Shown: in pieces, positions 28,214-39,527 of the stretch | Position numbering within the stretch: position 1 is the stretch's first letter | Layout of the letters: each line of letters begins with the position of its first letter | DNA from: Vibrio chagasii | GTDB taxonomy: Bacteria; Pseudomonadota; Gammaproteobacteria; Enterobacterales; Vibrionaceae | DNA: 64,000 bases | Direction: 5' to 3' | NCBI GenBank assembly: GCA_041879415.1 | Contig: CP090851.1 | Span: 682,001-746,000 of the forward strand | Notes under the pieces: model-generated | What the model saw: the letters and a program-made list of their open reading frames with translations, nothing else | Told to the model about the DNA's origin: nothing | Databases searched by the model: none | Program-made: the position numbers and the translations under genes

Positions 28214-29185
28214 TTATGGCTTGGTTGCGATAAGAATGGCGCGTCTTGGCGCAGGGTGACCTTCCACTGTTTTACTCGGGTCGTTTGGATCTAGGTAATC
28301 CGGCAGAGAGTTGTGTGTCATCCACTCAGTTGTGCGTTGCTCGCCAATCGTTGTGACATTCTCGTCCACGATGCGTACGTCTTTAAAGCCAACCTGTTCA
28401 AGCCAGCGTTTCAGTGCGCGAGCAGAAGGGAAGAAGTACACGTTTCTCATCTGTGCATAGCGATCAACAGGAACCAATACTGCGTTCTCATCGCCTTCAA
28501 TCACTAAGGTCTCCAGCACTAATTCGCCGCCAGATACTAATTGGTCCTTCAGTTGAATCAGGTGATCCAATGGAGAACGGCGGTGGTACAGCACACCCAT
28601 GCTGAATACCGTGTCATAGGCTTCAAGTTTTGGTAGCTGTTCGATACCTAAAGGTAGAAGGTGAGCACGTTGGTCGTTGCCCATTAACTTACGAATAGCT
28701 TCAAATTGAATCAAGAATAGGTGAGAAGGATCAATACCCACTGTTAAGCGTGCCCCTTCACCTAGCATGCGCCACATGTGGTAGCCGTTACCACAGCCAA
28801 CATCTAGCACCGAGCGGTTCTTCAATGGAGAAATATGTGGAAGTACACGATCCCATTTCCAGTCACTGCGCCACTCTGTATCGATATGGATGTCGTGAAC
28901 GGTATAAGGGCCTTTTCTCCATGGGTGGAACGTCTTCAATAAGCTTTCTAACTTTTTCAGTTCACCTTGGTGGTATGGTTTAGAACTACCAATGGTCACT
29001 GAATTTTTCAGGTCAACTTGATCTGGTACGTCTTGTGGAATTTTGTTTAACGCGCGTAACCAACGATCGAAATCACCGTGCTCTGCATTTTGCCAATCCG
29101 TCAGTTGCTGTGGCAAAACATTAAGCCACGGCTGTAGGCGAGTATCTTGGGCAATAAGTTGATAAAAATTGGCAAAATTAAACAT
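28214..29185 (-). CDS. cmoB: tRNA U34 carboxymethyltransferase
   Basis: Transfers the carboxymethyl group from carboxy-S-adenosylmethionine to 5-hydroxyuridine at tRNA position 34, forming cmo5U. The 323-residue product contains [21 protein letters not shown] and the Rossmann motif [17 protein letters not shown], as well as [16 protein letters not shown], all typical of CmoB (323 residues in E. coli). It lies 90 bases downstream of cmoA on the same strand, the usual operon order. The end of the transcript is probably the hairpin near 28031. Confidence 0.96.
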   Translation of the reverse strand: MFNFANFYQLIAQDTRLQPWLNVLPQQLTDWQNAEHGDFDRWLRALNKIPQDVPDQVDLKNSVTIGSSKPYHQGELKKLESLLKTFHPWRKGPYTVHDIHIDTEWRSDWKWDRVLPHISPLKNRSVLDVGCGNGYHMWRMLGEGARLTVGIDPSHLFLIQFEAIRKLMGNDQRAHLLPLGIEQLPKLEAYDTVFSMGVLYHRRSPLDHLIQLKDQLVSGGELVLETLVIEGDENAVLVPVDRYAQMRNVYFFPSARALKRWLEQVGFKDVRIVDENVTTIGEQRTTEWMTHNSLPDYLDPNDPSKTVEGHPAPRRAILIATKP

Positions 29186-29275
29186 AGTTTTTCACTGAAT
29201 TGGTGGTGTAAAAGTTATCGTGTCATTCACTACAGTGAGGATGACGTTCTAGTGCGAGCTAAACGGGTTTGTGCG

Positions 29276-30022
<747 letters not shown>

Positions 30023-30143
30023 TCAGCGTTACTGGTACAAAGCTCGTACCGAATAAAAGGGGGCGTATTTTACGAAAAAATAGGACTGCTGTCACGAAAA
30101 CTCAGATTACTGATGAGGATTACCGTTGTATGTACAAGAAGCC

Positions 30144-31049
30144 TCAAAACATCGAGATTTGATGATTGCCTTTTTGAGCTGGAAATTGCTCCAGGTCAGG
30201 TAGTAATAGTGACGTATTTTCAGACACTTGTTTTTGCAATAACTCATAGATGGCGCTCGCGAGTTCCGGCGCATGATTGTTGTCTGGGGTGTGGATCATT
30301 AAGTACGGTTGTTTGCCTTCACTTAGCCACTGTGGAATTTTGCTAAACCAAGGTTTGAAAAATTCGATATTTGGCGCTTGGTCAGGGTGACCAATAAATC
30401 GAATCATTGGATTATTGGCTGTCGCAATAGCATGAACGGGCACGCGTGGCTTTTTCTGATGGGCATCGATTACCGCTTCTGTGGTTGGCGGCGCAGAAAA
30501 GACAGGGCGACTATCCATAATGATACGGTTAATACCTTCTTCCACAAGCCATTGGTTAAAGCGTTTTTCAGCATCACCTTTATCAAAGAAACCCAAATGG
30601 CGAACTTCAACGCCGAGCTGCATCTCTTTTGGAAACAAGGTGCAGAATTTTTGCAGAGCAGGAAGCATGCTCGGTTCAAAGGCGTGTGGTAGCTGTATGG
30701 TCCACTGACCTATGCGATCGTGAAGAGGTGACATCGTCATTAAGAACTCTTTGAGTTCGGCTTGGCAATGTCTAAGTTGTTGCTGGTGCGTGATGAACTT
30801 GGGCAGTTTAAAGGTGAACTTGAAGTCATCGTGGCTTGCCGCTTTCCAGTTATGCACGGTAGTCATACTCGGCGTCGCGTAAAAGGTCGTATTGCCCTCT
30901 ACGGTATGGAAAACTTGAGTGTACTTTTCAAGGCGTTCTTCGGGCTTGGTGCCTTTACCGTAGAACTGACTTTGCCACTCAGAATGAGACCACATGGTTA
31001 ATCCAAGTCTTAGAGGTAAAGTGTCCATCGTTTTTGCACCATTAGTCAT
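30144..31049 (-). CDS. DUF72 family protein (YecE-like)
   Basis: A 301-residue TIM-barrel-like protein of the DUF72 family. LGLTMWSHSEWQSQFYGKG, the family's VEGNTTFYATPSMTTV and FTFKLPKFITHQQQL are visible, with WTIQLPHAF and GVEVRHLGFF further on. The biochemical function of DUF72 is unknown. Start choice is uncertain: GTG 31052, ATG 31049 and ATG 31028 are in frame and none has a clear Shine-Dalgarno. The conserved region begins only after the last of these. It sits upstream of cmoA on the same strand (139 bases apart, no terminator seen), so read-through into cmoAB is possible, as in the E. coli yecE-cmoAB neighbourhood. Confidence 0.85.
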   Translation of the reverse strand: MTNGAKTMDTLPLRLGLTMWSHSEWQSQFYGKGTKPEERLEKYTQVFHTVEGNTTFYATPSMTTVHNWKAASHDDFKFTFKLPKFITHQQQLRHCQAELKEFLMTMSPLHDRIGQWTIQLPHAFEPSMLPALQKFCTLFPKEMQLGVEVRHLGFFDKGDAEKRFNQWLVEEGINRIIMDSRPVFSAPPTTEAVIDAHQKKPRVPVHAIATANNPMIRFIGHPDQAPNIEFFKPWFSKIPQWLSEGKQPYLMIHTPDNNHAPELASAIYELLQKQVSENTSLLLPDLEQFPAQKGNHQISMF

Positions 31050-31329
31050 CACATTACTGCTTTTAATCGAAATGAAAATCTACTGTACGAGACTTTTGCT
31101 GATTAAGGTACTTTCGAGATATAATTATCGCAATTTTTTTGGTTTTGGTGAATCTTTGCGCGTTTGATGAACTAAAAAGCAGCAAAGCCAGATAAAACAC
31201 AATAAATTCGAGTGTGGAAGGTCGATTTTAAGCGAGTTTCCGCGTATAAATGATCCTTTGCTCTGTAGGGCTATTTTGACACCTACAGCTTGGAAATTAG
31301 TAAATTATTAAGAGATTGGGAAATTCATT

Positions 31330-33111
31330 ATGCGTACCCATTACTGTGGTAACCTGAACAAGTCCCTGGCGGGACAAACTGTAGAATTGTGCGGCTGGGT
31401 AAACCGTCGCCGTGATTTAGGCGGTCTTATCTTTATTGATATGCGTGATCGTGAAGGCATCGTTCAGGTTGTTGTCGATCCAGATATGAAAGATATCTTC
31501 CCGATCGCTAACCAACTGCGTAATGAATTCTGTATCAAATTTACTGGTGAAGTACGTGTTCGTCCTGACAGCCAAGTAAATAAAGACATGGCTACTGGTG
31601 AAGTAGAACTTTACGCGACTGGTCTAGAGATCATCAACCGTTCAGAAGCGCTTCCACTAGACTTCAACCAAACGAACTCTGAAGAACAGCGTCTTAAGTA
31701 CCGTTACATCGATCTTCGTCGTCCAGAAATGAGCGATCGCATCAAGCTTCGTGCTCGTGCATCTAGCTTCGTTCGTCGTTTCCTAGACGAGAACCTGTTC
31801 CTAGATATCGAAACACCAGTACTAACGAAAGCGACTCCAGAAGGTGCTCGTGACTACCTAGTACCAAGCCGTGTTCACAAAGGCAGCTTCTACGCGCTTC
31901 CTCAATCTCCTCAGCTGTTCAAGCAACTGCTGATGATGTCTGGTTTTGACCGTTACTACCAAATCGTTAAATGTTTCCGTGATGAAGATTTACGTGCTGA
32001 CCGTCAGCCTGAATTTACTCAGATCGATATCGAAACATCGTTCATGTCTTCTCAAGAAGTACGTAACATCACTGAAAAGCTAGTTCACGATATGTGGAAA
32101 GAGCTTCTAGATGTAGAACTAGGTCAATTCCCAGTAATGCCTTTCTCTGAAGCGATTCGTCGTTTCGGTTCTGATAAGCCAGATCTACGTAACCCACTAG
32201 AGCTTGTTGACGTTGCTGACCTAGTTAAAGACGTTGAGTTCAAAGTATTCTCTGGCCCAGCTAACGACGAAAAAGGTCGTGTAGCGGTTATCCGTGTTCC
32301 AGGTGGTGCTAAGCTAACTCGTAAGCAAATCGACGGTTACGCAGAGTACGTAAACATCTACGGCGCGAAAGGTCTAGCTTGGATGAAGGTTAACGACCGT
32401 GCAGCAGGCATGGAAGGTATCCAATCTCCAGTTGCTAAATTCCTAAGCGAAGACGTAATCAACGGTATTCTAGACCGTACTGAAGCTGAATCTGGCGATA
32501 TCATTCTGTTCGGCGCAGACAAAGCAGGCATCGTTGCTGAAGCAATGGGCGCACTTCGTCTTAAACTAGGTACAGACCTAGAGCTAACAGATACATCTGC
32601 ATGGGCTCCACTGTGGGTTGTTGACTTCCCAATGTTTGAAGAAGACGGCGAAGGTAACCTACACGCAATGCACCACCCATTCACATCTCCACTAGGTGTG
32701 ACTGCGGAAGAGCTAAAAGCGAACCCAGCAGCGGCAAACTCTGACGCATACGACATGGTAATCAACGGCTACGAAGTGGGCGGTGGTTCTGTTCGTATTC
32801 ACAACGCAGAGATGCAAACGGCTGTATTCGGTATCCTAGGTATCGAAGAGAAAGAGCAACAAGAGAAGTTTGGCTTCCTACTAGATGCTCTTCAATACGG
32901 AACTCCACCACACGCTGGTCTAGCATTCGGTCTTGACCGTCTAGCAATGCTACTTTGTGGTACTGAGAACATCCGTGACGTTATTGCATTCCCGAAAACA
33001 ACAGCTGCAGCATGTCTACTAACAGACGCGCCAAGCCTAGCAAACCCAGCATCTTTGGAAGAGCTAGCAATCACAGTCAAAGCAGCACAAAAAGAAGAGT
33101 CGGCTGAATAA
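31330..33111 (+). CDS. aspS: Aspartyl-tRNA synthetase
   Basis: A class IIb synthetase that charges tRNA-Asp. 593 residues: N-terminal OB-fold anticodon domain ([26 protein letters not shown]), catalytic core with motif 1 ([19 protein letters not shown]), motif 2 ([23 protein letters not shown] split across the flipping loop), the bacterial GAD insertion, and motif 3 ([14 protein letters not shown]). Length is close to E. coli AspS (590). Start ATG 31330. It is divergent from the DUF72 gene across about 280 bases that should contain its promoter. It is followed by a terminator and then ruvC. Confidence 0.97.
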   Translation: MRTHYCGNLNKSLAGQTVELCGWVNRRRDLGGLIFIDMRDREGIVQVVVDPDMKDIFPIANQLRNEFCIKFTGEVRVRPDSQVNKDMATGEVELYATGLEIINRSEALPLDFNQTNSEEQRLKYRYIDLRRPEMSDRIKLRARASSFVRRFLDENLFLDIETPVLTKATPEGARDYLVPSRVHKGSFYALPQSPQLFKQLLMMSGFDRYYQIVKCFRDEDLRADRQPEFTQIDIETSFMSSQEVRNITEKLVHDMWKELLDVELGQFPVMPFSEAIRRFGSDKPDLRNPLELVDVADLVKDVEFKVFSGPANDEKGRVAVIRVPGGAKLTRKQIDGYAEYVNIYGAKGLAWMKVNDRAAGMEGIQSPVAKFLSEDVINGILDRTEAESGDIILFGADKAGIVAEAMGALRLKLGTDLELTDTSAWAPLWVVDFPMFEEDGEGNLHAMHHPFTSPLGVTAEELKANPAAANSDAYDMVINGYEVGGGSVRIHNAEMQTAVFGILGIEEKEQQEKFGFLLDALQYGTPPHAGLAFGLDRLAMLLCGTENIRDVIAFPKTTAAACLLTDAPSLANPASLEELAITVKAAQKEESAE

Positions 33112-33169
33112 GCTAAGTACTCTATCTTTTGAGTGACTCTTTATTGGAGTGACTTTTTGTTTAGTAAAT

Positions 33170-33203
33170 AAAAATGCCCGTTAATTTAACGGGCATTTTT
33201 TTT
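33170..33203 (+). terminator. Intrinsic terminator of aspS
   Basis: AAAAATGCCCGTTAA pairs with TTAACGGGCATTTTT and is followed by further T, about 60 bases after the aspS stop. Confidence 0.93.
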
Positions 33204-33258
33204 ATCGTTCGATATACTAAGCTGATAAAGCATGTATAAATAATCAGTACTAGAAGTT

Positions 33259-33780
33259 ATGTCTATTATCTTGGGGATTGACCCCGGCTCTCGCATTACC
33301 GGCTACGGTGTGATTCGTCAAAATGGTCGCCATCTGCATTACTTAGGCAGTGGGTGCATCCGTACCTCGGAAAAAGAGCTTCCCGGCCGACTCAAGCAGA
33401 TCTACGCTGGGGTAAGTGAAATCATTACTCAGTTTCAGCCGGATGTGTTTGCCATTGAGCAGGTCTTCATGGCAAAGAATGCGGACTCGGCACTTAAGTT
33501 AGGTCAGGCTCGTGGTAGCGCAATTGTGGCCGCTGTAAATGCAGATTTGCCGGTTCATGAATACGCCGCTCGTTTGATTAAGCAGGCGGTGACAGGTAAT
33601 GGTGGTGCTGATAAGTCTATGGTTCAGAACATGGTAATGAGTATGCTTAAGTTACCTGCGAGACCACAAGCCGATGCTGCCGATGCGTTAGGCGTAGCGA
33701 TCACTCACGCCAACACCAACAAAACCTTGATTGCACTGGCAGGTAAAGCGACAGGAGCGAGAAAAGGACGCTATCGTTAA
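33259..33780 (+). CDS. ruvC: Crossover junction endodeoxyribonuclease RuvC
   Basis: A Holliday-junction resolvase dimer that works with RuvAB in recombinational repair. 173 residues, the E. coli length. The catalytic acidic residues are visible: Asp7 in [14 protein letters not shown], Glu in [11 protein letters not shown], and the Asp pair in [15 protein letters not shown]. Start is ATG 33259. In many gammaproteobacteria ruvC lies directly upstream of ruvA; here a chemoreceptor gene of about 1.5 kb intervenes. Confidence 0.97.
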   Translation: MSIILGIDPGSRITGYGVIRQNGRHLHYLGSGCIRTSEKELPGRLKQIYAGVSEIITQFQPDVFAIEQVFMAKNADSALKLGQARGSAIVAAVNADLPVHEYAARLIKQAVTGNGGADKSMVQNMVMSMLKLPARPQADAADALGVAITHANTNKTLIALAGKATGARKGRYR

Positions 33781-33830
33781 CTCTCTCCTCCAGTTAGCTT
33801 CCTTCATATATCACTTCCCCCGTTACACAG

Positions 33831-33857
33831 ATGAGCCTCGCGTTTGGTTAGGCTCAT
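33831..33857 (+). terminator. Hairpin after ruvC, weak or factor-assisted terminator
   Basis: ATGAGCCT and AGGCTCAT pair perfectly around an 11-base loop, 50 bases after the ruvC stop. No T run follows, so efficient intrinsic termination is doubtful. Confidence 0.45.
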
Positions 33858-33992
33858 ATCAAAGCAATATGCCGCTAAATCCCTGACGAAATGAGATCTT
33901 TCGAACAGAACCTAGAACATAACATTGCGTCCCTTTTAACATGATATTAACATTGGTCGGAGGTCTTATAAGTTAATCAAGGATGATCACTG

Positions 33993-35453
33993 ATGAACCC
34001 TATCAAGTTGTGGCGCGTGCTATTTCTGCCCAAAACTCGCGAATGGAACAACAATCAAACTAGACAAGCCGACATCTTATTACTTTTCACTTTCATCGCT
34101 TTGTTCGTCGGTATCTACAGCTTAATCAAATGGACAAAACATGGAGAGCAACTACTTGTTGCTACTTCTGTGTTCCTTATCGTCTTCGAACTGCTCTCAG
34201 CCACATTACTCCGCGTTACCGGGAAACCAAGCTTGGCACTTAACTTTGGTTTTGTCGGCATGGCGGTACACGCACTGAATATCATTTATCAAAGTGGTGG
34301 TGTGGTGGACTCGACGCAAGCCTATTGGGTGCCTTTGTTAGTGGTTGCTTTCTTTTTATCAGGAACACGTATTGTCGCTTTGGTGTGGAGTGGGCTGGTG
34401 ATTGGTGTTTCCTTGGTGATGACGTCCGCTCATTTAAACGGATTCACATTTCCACAGTTAGTGCTTACTCCGGAAGCGGTGGTTGTCGAAACATGGTCGG
34501 GTGTTATTATGCCGCTGGTGGTGATCTGCATTGCACAAGCGTTTACAGCCAAGCAAAAAGAAGTCGCCATCGAGATGGCAGAAGAAGCGATTTCAGAGAG
34601 TCAGCAGGTCGCCAACAAAGCGACACAAAGTGAAGGACGCTTGTCAGTTGTGCTCGATCAAGCAAACTCGAATTCAGAAAGCTTACAGGGTGTCTCTGTA
34701 CACCTAGAACAACAGTCACAAGATTTACATGCGCAAGTCGAAGTATTGAACATCAATTGTGAATCTCAGGCGAGTGCAGCCGAAGAGATGAGCCAGCAAC
34801 TGCACCAGATGACGCAAGGTATCGCAGAGTCGAATTCGTTTGTCGGTGAACTCAAAGAGCGCAGTGAAGCCGTTGGCACCAAAGCGCAAAAGAGTTCTGA
34901 GTCTCTTGAGGCCTCGACCGGAGCCATCAGTCAAATCATACAAAGTAACCAAGAGATCATGAAGGTCGCTGACTTAATTACTTCGGTAGCTGAGCAAACC
35001 AATTTACTCGCGCTGAATGCCGCAATAGAAGCGGCTCGCGCAGGTGAGCAGGGGAGAGGTTTTGCTGTGGTAGCCGACCAGGTAAGGGAGCTGTCAGCAA
35101 AAAGTAGTCATTCAGCCATCGAGATCCGAAGCTTGTTGGATCGTAGTAAAGTGGAAGTGGAGCATGGCAGAGCGATCATCGAAACTACGGCCAATGAAAT
35201 GAACGGCATTATTTCAGAGGTTCAGACTATCTCTACTGATGTGAACCAATTGACCGATATTATGGCGATGCAGATGGACTCTTTAAAAGAGCTCGATCTT
35301 GCCAGCTCTGAAGTGGCGCAGAGCGTTGCCGAAACTAAATCTGTGTCGAGTTTGGTTGCCAACTATGGCTCTGAACTGACTGGACATGTCACTTCAGTCA
35401 AGGAATTGGTTGAAAGCCTAAATCGCGTGGTCTCCCAAGCTAAACAGGCTTAA
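33993..35453 (+). CDS. Methyl-accepting chemotaxis protein with multi-TM N terminus
   Basis: A 486-residue chemoreceptor. The first ~190 residues hold about six hydrophobic segments (for example [39 protein letters not shown] and [17 protein letters not shown]) with no large periplasmic ligand domain. No HAMP domain is obvious. A coiled-coil signalling domain follows, with the highly conserved hairpin tip [21 protein letters not shown] and [14 protein letters not shown]. The ligand is unknown; sensing within or near the membrane is an inference from topology. It is flanked by a hairpin after ruvC and a good terminator before ruvA, so it is its own unit set between ruvC and ruvA. Confidence 0.9.
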   Translation: MNPIKLWRVLFLPKTREWNNNQTRQADILLLFTFIALFVGIYSLIKWTKHGEQLLVATSVFLIVFELLSATLLRVTGKPSLALNFGFVGMAVHALNIIYQSGGVVDSTQAYWVPLLVVAFFLSGTRIVALVWSGLVIGVSLVMTSAHLNGFTFPQLVLTPEAVVVETWSGVIMPLVVICIAQAFTAKQKEVAIEMAEEAISESQQVANKATQSEGRLSVVLDQANSNSESLQGVSVHLEQQSQDLHAQVEVLNINCESQASAAEEMSQQLHQMTQGIAESNSFVGELKERSEAVGTKAQKSSESLEASTGAISQIIQSNQEIMKVADLITSVAEQTNLLALNAAIEAARAGEQGRGFAVVADQVRELSAKSSHSAIEIRSLLDRSKVEVEHGRAIIETTANEMNGIISEVQTISTDVNQLTDIMAMQMDSLKELDLASSEVAQSVAETKSVSSLVANYGSELTGHVTSVKELVESLNRVVSQAKQA

Positions 35454-35474
35454 ATAAATCCCTCGAAAACCCAC

Positions 35475-35503
35475 AAAGAACTGGATAAGCATCCAGTTCT
35501 TTT
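35475..35503 (+). terminator. Intrinsic terminator of the chemoreceptor gene
   Basis: AAAGAACTGGAT, loop AAGC, then ATCCAGTTCTTT, 22 bases after the stop. It separates the chemoreceptor from ruvAB. Confidence 0.88.
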
Positions 35504-35545
35504 ATATTCTGTCCCTCAAATTAAATTCCATCAAGAGAGTGAATT

Positions 35546-36157
35546 GTGATCGGACGTCTACGCGGTACATTAATAGAAAAACAGCCACCAGAATTATTGA
35601 TAGAAGTCAGTGGTGTTGGTTACGAAGTACAAATGCCAATGAGCTGTTTTTATGAACTACCGAACGTAGGCGAAGAGGCCATTATTTACACGCATTTTGT
35701 AGTACGTGAAGATGCGCAGCTCCTTTATGGCTTCAACACGGTTAAAGAGCGTGCGCTGTTCCGCGAAGTGATCAAAGCGAACGGTGTCGGCCCTAAACTT
35801 GGCCTTGGTATCCTTTCTGGTATGACTGCGAGCCAGTTTGTTCAAAGTGTTGAACGTGAAGACATTTCTACGCTAGTGAAACTTCCAGGTGTTGGTAAGA
35901 AAACCGCAGAGCGCCTTGTTGTTGAAATGAAAGACCGCCTGAAAGGGTGGGGTGCAGGTGACTTGTTTACTCCTGCGACTGACGCTGCACCAATTGACTC
36001 TATGCCAACGGTTCATGATGCTGAAGAAGAAGCGGTAAGTGCGCTACTTGCACTAGGCTACAAACCAACTCAAGCTTCTAAGGTGGTTTCTCAAATCGCG
36101 AAAGACGGCATGACAAGTGAACAGCTGATTCGCGAAGCCTTGAAATCGATGGTCTAA
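35546..36157 (+). CDS. ruvA: Holliday junction branch migration protein RuvA
   Basis: A junction-binding tetramer subunit that loads RuvB. 203 residues (E. coli 203). Domain I OB fold: [23 protein letters not shown] region. Domain II helix-hairpin-helix: [16 protein letters not shown] and [24 protein letters not shown] flexible linker leads to domain III ([22 protein letters not shown]). The start is GTG 35546, preceded by AAGAGAG. It forms an operon with ruvB about 200 bases downstream. Confidence 0.97.
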   Translation: MIGRLRGTLIEKQPPELLIEVSGVGYEVQMPMSCFYELPNVGEEAIIYTHFVVREDAQLLYGFNTVKERALFREVIKANGVGPKLGLGILSGMTASQFVQSVEREDISTLVKLPGVGKKTAERLVVEMKDRLKGWGAGDLFTPATDAAPIDSMPTVHDAEEEAVSALLALGYKPTQASKVVSQIAKDGMTSEQLIREALKSMV

Positions 36158-36357
36158 TCGAACCCGATAATACAGCCCCAGTTCAATCGAAAAGGTTGAG
36201 GTGTGGCTGATAAAAGATACTTGTCCCTTGCGTGTCGGTTTTTTCTGCCTCGACGTTAGGGTAAAACGAGTGTTTACCTTCGTTTTTTTAACGTCGGTGA
36301 TACTTTTAACAAGAATTGAAAGAAAACAGAGTTAACACTCTTAAATTGGAACTCTCT

Positions 36358-37374
36358 ATGATTGAAGCAGATCGCCTCATTGCTCCTGACAACCCGGTCT
36401 TTAAAGATGAAGATGTTATCGACCGTGCAATACGACCAAAGGCACTCGCCGACTATCAAGGTCAGGACCACGTTCGTGACCAGATGGAGATATTCATCAA
36501 AGCGGCACAGCTGCGTAATGAAGCGCTTGATCATCTGTTGATATTCGGTCCTCCCGGTCTTGGTAAAACGACGTTAGCGAATATCGTTGCCAATGAGATG
36601 GATGTGAACATTCGCACTACCTCTGGCCCTGTATTAGAGAAAGCTGGTGACTTGGCGGCGCTGCTAACCAACCTTGAAGAAAATGATGTGTTATTCATTG
36701 ATGAGATTCACCGATTAAGCCCTGTGGTTGAAGAGGTGTTGTATCCAGCTATGGAAGACTATCAGTTGGACATCATGATCGGAGAAGGCCCTGCTGCACG
36801 TTCAATTAAAATTGACCTGCCACCTTTTACTTTGATTGGCGCAACCACTCGTGCTGGCTCATTGACTTCTCCACTTCGTGACCGTTTTGGTATCACTCAA
36901 CGTCTTGAGTATTACAAAGTTGAAGATTTGCAAAACATCGTGCAGCGCAGTGCCGATTGTCTTGGTTTATCGATGGAAGCGGAAGGGGCATTAGAAGTTG
37001 CCCGTCGTGCTCGTGGTACACCACGTATTGCAAACCGCTTATTGCGCCGTGTTCGTGACTATGCGGAAGTGAAGGGGAACGGTCATATTTGCCCTGAGGT
37101 TGCAGATAGCGCACTGAACATGCTTGATGTCGATGCTAAAGGTTTCGACTATATGGACAGAAAACTTCTACTGGCAATCATGGAGAAGTTTGGTGGTGGT
37201 CCTGTTGGTATCGATAATATGGCAGCAGCCATTGGTGAAGAAAAAGACACCATTGAAGATGTATTAGAACCGTATCTGATTCAGCAAGGTTATCTACAAA
37301 GAACACCAAGAGGTCGAATTGCGACCGACAGAGCCTATTTACACTTTGGAATAGATAGACCGTCCAATCGCTAG
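36358..37374 (+). CDS. ruvB: Holliday junction branch migration ATPase RuvB
   Basis: A hexameric AAA+ motor driving branch migration. 338 residues (E. coli 336). Walker A is [13 protein letters not shown], Walker B is [10 protein letters not shown], and sensor 1 is [20 protein letters not shown]. The C-terminal winged helix ends [23 protein letters not shown] 36358 ([10 protein letters not shown]) matches the family N terminus and is preceded by TTGGA; the open frame upstream to 36316 is not conserved. The 200-base ruvA-ruvB gap shows no terminator with a T run. Confidence 0.96.
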   Translation: MIEADRLIAPDNPVFKDEDVIDRAIRPKALADYQGQDHVRDQMEIFIKAAQLRNEALDHLLIFGPPGLGKTTLANIVANEMDVNIRTTSGPVLEKAGDLAALLTNLEENDVLFIDEIHRLSPVVEEVLYPAMEDYQLDIMIGEGPAARSIKIDLPPFTLIGATTRAGSLTSPLRDRFGITQRLEYYKVEDLQNIVQRSADCLGLSMEAEGALEVARRARGTPRIANRLLRRVRDYAEVKGNGHICPEVADSALNMLDVDAKGFDYMDRKLLLAIMEKFGGGPVGIDNMAAAIGEEKDTIEDVLEPYLIQQGYLQRTPRGRIATDRAYLHFGIDRPSNR

Positions 37375-37390
37375 ATTATTCATTTTTAAA

Positions 37391-37422
37391 GATCCCAGTT
37401 GCATAAGCGCTGGGATTTTTTG
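37391..37422 (+). terminator. Intrinsic terminator of ruvAB
   Basis: ATCCCAG and CTGGGAT flank an 11-base loop and are followed by TTTTT, 17 bases after the ruvB stop. Confidence 0.88.
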
Positions 37423-37645
37423 CGTTTTACTGAATAACAACTCTTTGCGCGAGTCGCTATAAAGCTCAAATAGAGCGCTTCAAAAATGAAAACTTTGATT
37501 TCAGCTTTGATTTAGCTAACAAAAATTGAAATAAGTTGTCATATTTCTTGTTAATACTTTATGGGTAGTTGTGACTCTAATGTTGATGGTGTGCTGAGGT
37601 TTTGTCACAGCTATCATGCAGTGTTATTAACACAAGCCAAATTGG

Positions 37646-37661
37646 TGTGATTTTAATCATA
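37646..37661 (+). promoter_or_regulatory. Candidate CRP site upstream of cydA
   Basis: TGTGA-TTTTAA-TCATA matches the CRP consensus TGTGA-N6-TCACA at nine of ten half-site positions. It lies 37 bases upstream of the FNR box. It could equally be a chance AT-rich match. Confidence 0.45.
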
Positions 37662-37697
37662 ATTGTTCAAAAATAACCCTAATTTGCACGAATAAAT

Positions 37698-37711
37698 TTG
37701 ATACAAATCAA
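37698..37711 (+). promoter_or_regulatory. FNR box upstream of cydA
   Basis: TTGATACAAATCAA is an exact match to the FNR consensus TTGAT-N4-ATCAA, 216 bases before the cydA ATG. FNR is the oxygen-labile Fe-S regulator that controls cyd operons in relatives; whether it activates or represses here depends on the unmapped promoter position. Confidence 0.8.
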
Positions 37712-37926
37712 CGCAGGGTTCTCCCATAAACCTTTTGAAACATACTGATTTTACCAGTAATATTAGCGCCAGCTATATTAGCTCATGCTTAACAATAATC
37801 TAACTATAACGGTACGTTTTTGCTACAAATTTCAAGTTGTAATAACAATTTTACAAATTGTTTTAACATGGATTTTTGAGGTGAATAATCACACAAGTGT
37901 CATTCAGCCGACACAAAGGAGTTACC

Positions 37927-39513
37927 ATGATTGATGTTGTTGATCTGTCGCGATTGCAATTTGCATTTACAGCGATGTATCACTTCCTATTTGTTCCACT
38001 GACTTTAGGTATGGCATTTCTACTTGCCATCATGGAGTCTGTTTATGTAATGACTGGCAAGCAAATTTACAAGGACATGACCAAGTTCTGGGGTAAATTG
38101 TTTGGTATTAACTTTGCTCTTGGTGTAGCGACAGGCTTAACCATGGAGTTCCAGTTTGGTACTAACTGGTCTTACTATTCTCACTATGTTGGCGACATCT
38201 TTGGTGCTCCGCTAGCTATCGAAGCGCTTGTTGCATTCTTCCTAGAGTCTACTTTTGTTGGCCTTTTCTTCTTCGGTTGGGACAGACTGTCAAAGCGTCA
38301 GCACTTAGCGGTAACTTGGTTAGTAGCACTAGGCTCTAACTTCTCAGCGCTTTGGATCTTGGTAGCAAACGGCTGGATGCAAAACCCAGTGGGTGCGGAA
38401 TTTAACTTTGAAACTATGCGTATGGAAATGGTGAGCTTCGCTGAAGTTGTACTAAACCCAGTAGCGCAAGTTAAATTCGTACACACAGTAGCGTCTGGTT
38501 ACACAACGGGTGCGATGTTCATCCTTGGTATCAGCTCATACTACATTCTTAAAGGTCGTGACCTTGCCTTTGCTCGTCGTTCTTTCGCGATTGCAGCATC
38601 TTTCGGTATGGCGGCGATCCTGTCAGTAATCGTACTAGGTGACGAGTCTGGTTACGAGCTTGGTGAAGTTCAGAAAGTGAAGCTAGCTGCGGTAGAAGCA
38701 GAGTGGCACACGGAAGAAGCACCAGCAGCATTTACTGTTTTTGGGATTCCTAACCAAGAAACAATGGATACTGACTACGCAATTAAGATCCCTTACGTAA
38801 TGGGTATTATTGCAACGCGTTCTCTTGATAAAGAAGTAACGGGTCTACGTGACCTACGTGATGACCACGTTGATCGCATCCGTACAGGTATGTACGCATA
38901 CGAGCTACTTGAGAAACTACGTGCGGGCGATAAGTCTGAAGAAAACATGGCAGCGTTCGATGAAGTGAAAGGTGACCTAGGTTACGGTCTACTTCTTAAG
39001 CGCTACACAGACAATGTTGTTGACGCAACAGAAGACCAAATCCAAATGGCTGCGGATGATTCAATCCCAACAGTTTGGCCTCTGTTCTGGTCATTCCGTC
39101 TGATGGTTGCTTGTGGCTTCATCATGCTGTTTGTATTCGGTGCGGCGTTTATCCAAACGTGTCGTCAGAAGATCGAACAGAAACCATGGGTACTTAAAGC
39201 AGCACTATTCTCAATCCCACTACCTTGGATTGCGATTGAAGCAGGTTGGTTCGTTGCTGAGTTTGGTCGTCAACCATGGGCGGTTGGTGAAATCCTACCG
39301 GTTAACGTTGCTGCATCAGCACTAACTATTGAACAGCTTTGGACTTCTCTATTCGCTATCCTGGCACTGTACACAGTGTTCCTGATTGCCGAAGTTTACC
39401 TAATGCTGAAATTCGCACGTAAAGGTCCAAGTAGCTTGAAGACAGGCCGTTACCACTTCGAACAAAACGATAACTCTGTTGAAGACAAAGTTAGCCGTTC
39501 AGTTGAAGTATAA
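37927..39513 (+). CDS. cydA: Cytochrome bd ubiquinol oxidase subunit I
   Basis: A membrane subunit carrying hemes b558, b595 and d; it oxidises ubiquinol and reduces oxygen with high affinity at low oxygen. 528 residues (E. coli 522). The heme ligand His19 sits in [13 protein letters not shown], a second ligand region is [17 protein letters not shown], and the quinol-binding Q loop begins [19 protein letters not shown]. About nine membrane segments. ATG 37927 follows AAAGGAG (37916-37922), and [17 protein letters not shown] matches the family N terminus; ten upstream in-frame residues are excluded. First gene of cydABX-ybgE. Confidence 0.97.
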   Translation: MIDVVDLSRLQFAFTAMYHFLFVPLTLGMAFLLAIMESVYVMTGKQIYKDMTKFWGKLFGINFALGVATGLTMEFQFGTNWSYYSHYVGDIFGAPLAIEALVAFFLESTFVGLFFFGWDRLSKRQHLAVTWLVALGSNFSALWILVANGWMQNPVGAEFNFETMRMEMVSFAEVVLNPVAQVKFVHTVASGYTTGAMFILGISSYYILKGRDLAFARRSFAIAASFGMAAILSVIVLGDESGYELGEVQKVKLAAVEAEWHTEEAPAAFTVFGIPNQETMDTDYAIKIPYVMGIIATRSLDKEVTGLRDLRDDHVDRIRTGMYAYELLEKLRAGDKSEENMAAFDEVKGDLGYGLLLKRYTDNVVDATEDQIQMAADDSIPTVWPLFWSFRLMVACGFIMLFVFGAAFIQTCRQKIEQKPWVLKAALFSIPLPWIAIEAGWFVAEFGRQPWAVGEILPVNVAASALTIEQLWTSLFAILALYTVFLIAEVYLMLKFARKGPSSLKTGRYHFEQNDNSVEDKVSRSVEV

Positions 39514-39527
39514 GTGAGGGAATATTA

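Larger units (their letters stand above)
37423..37926 (+). promoter_or_regulatory. Long cydA regulatory region
   Basis: About 500 AT-rich bases hold no gene. They contain a perfect FNR box and a CRP-like site (listed separately), a short GTGTTATTAACAC palindrome near 37620, and the cydA Shine-Dalgarno AAAGGAG (37916-37922). In E. coli the same operon is controlled by ArcA and FNR from several promoters; ArcA sites here could not be assigned with confidence. Confidence 0.65.
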
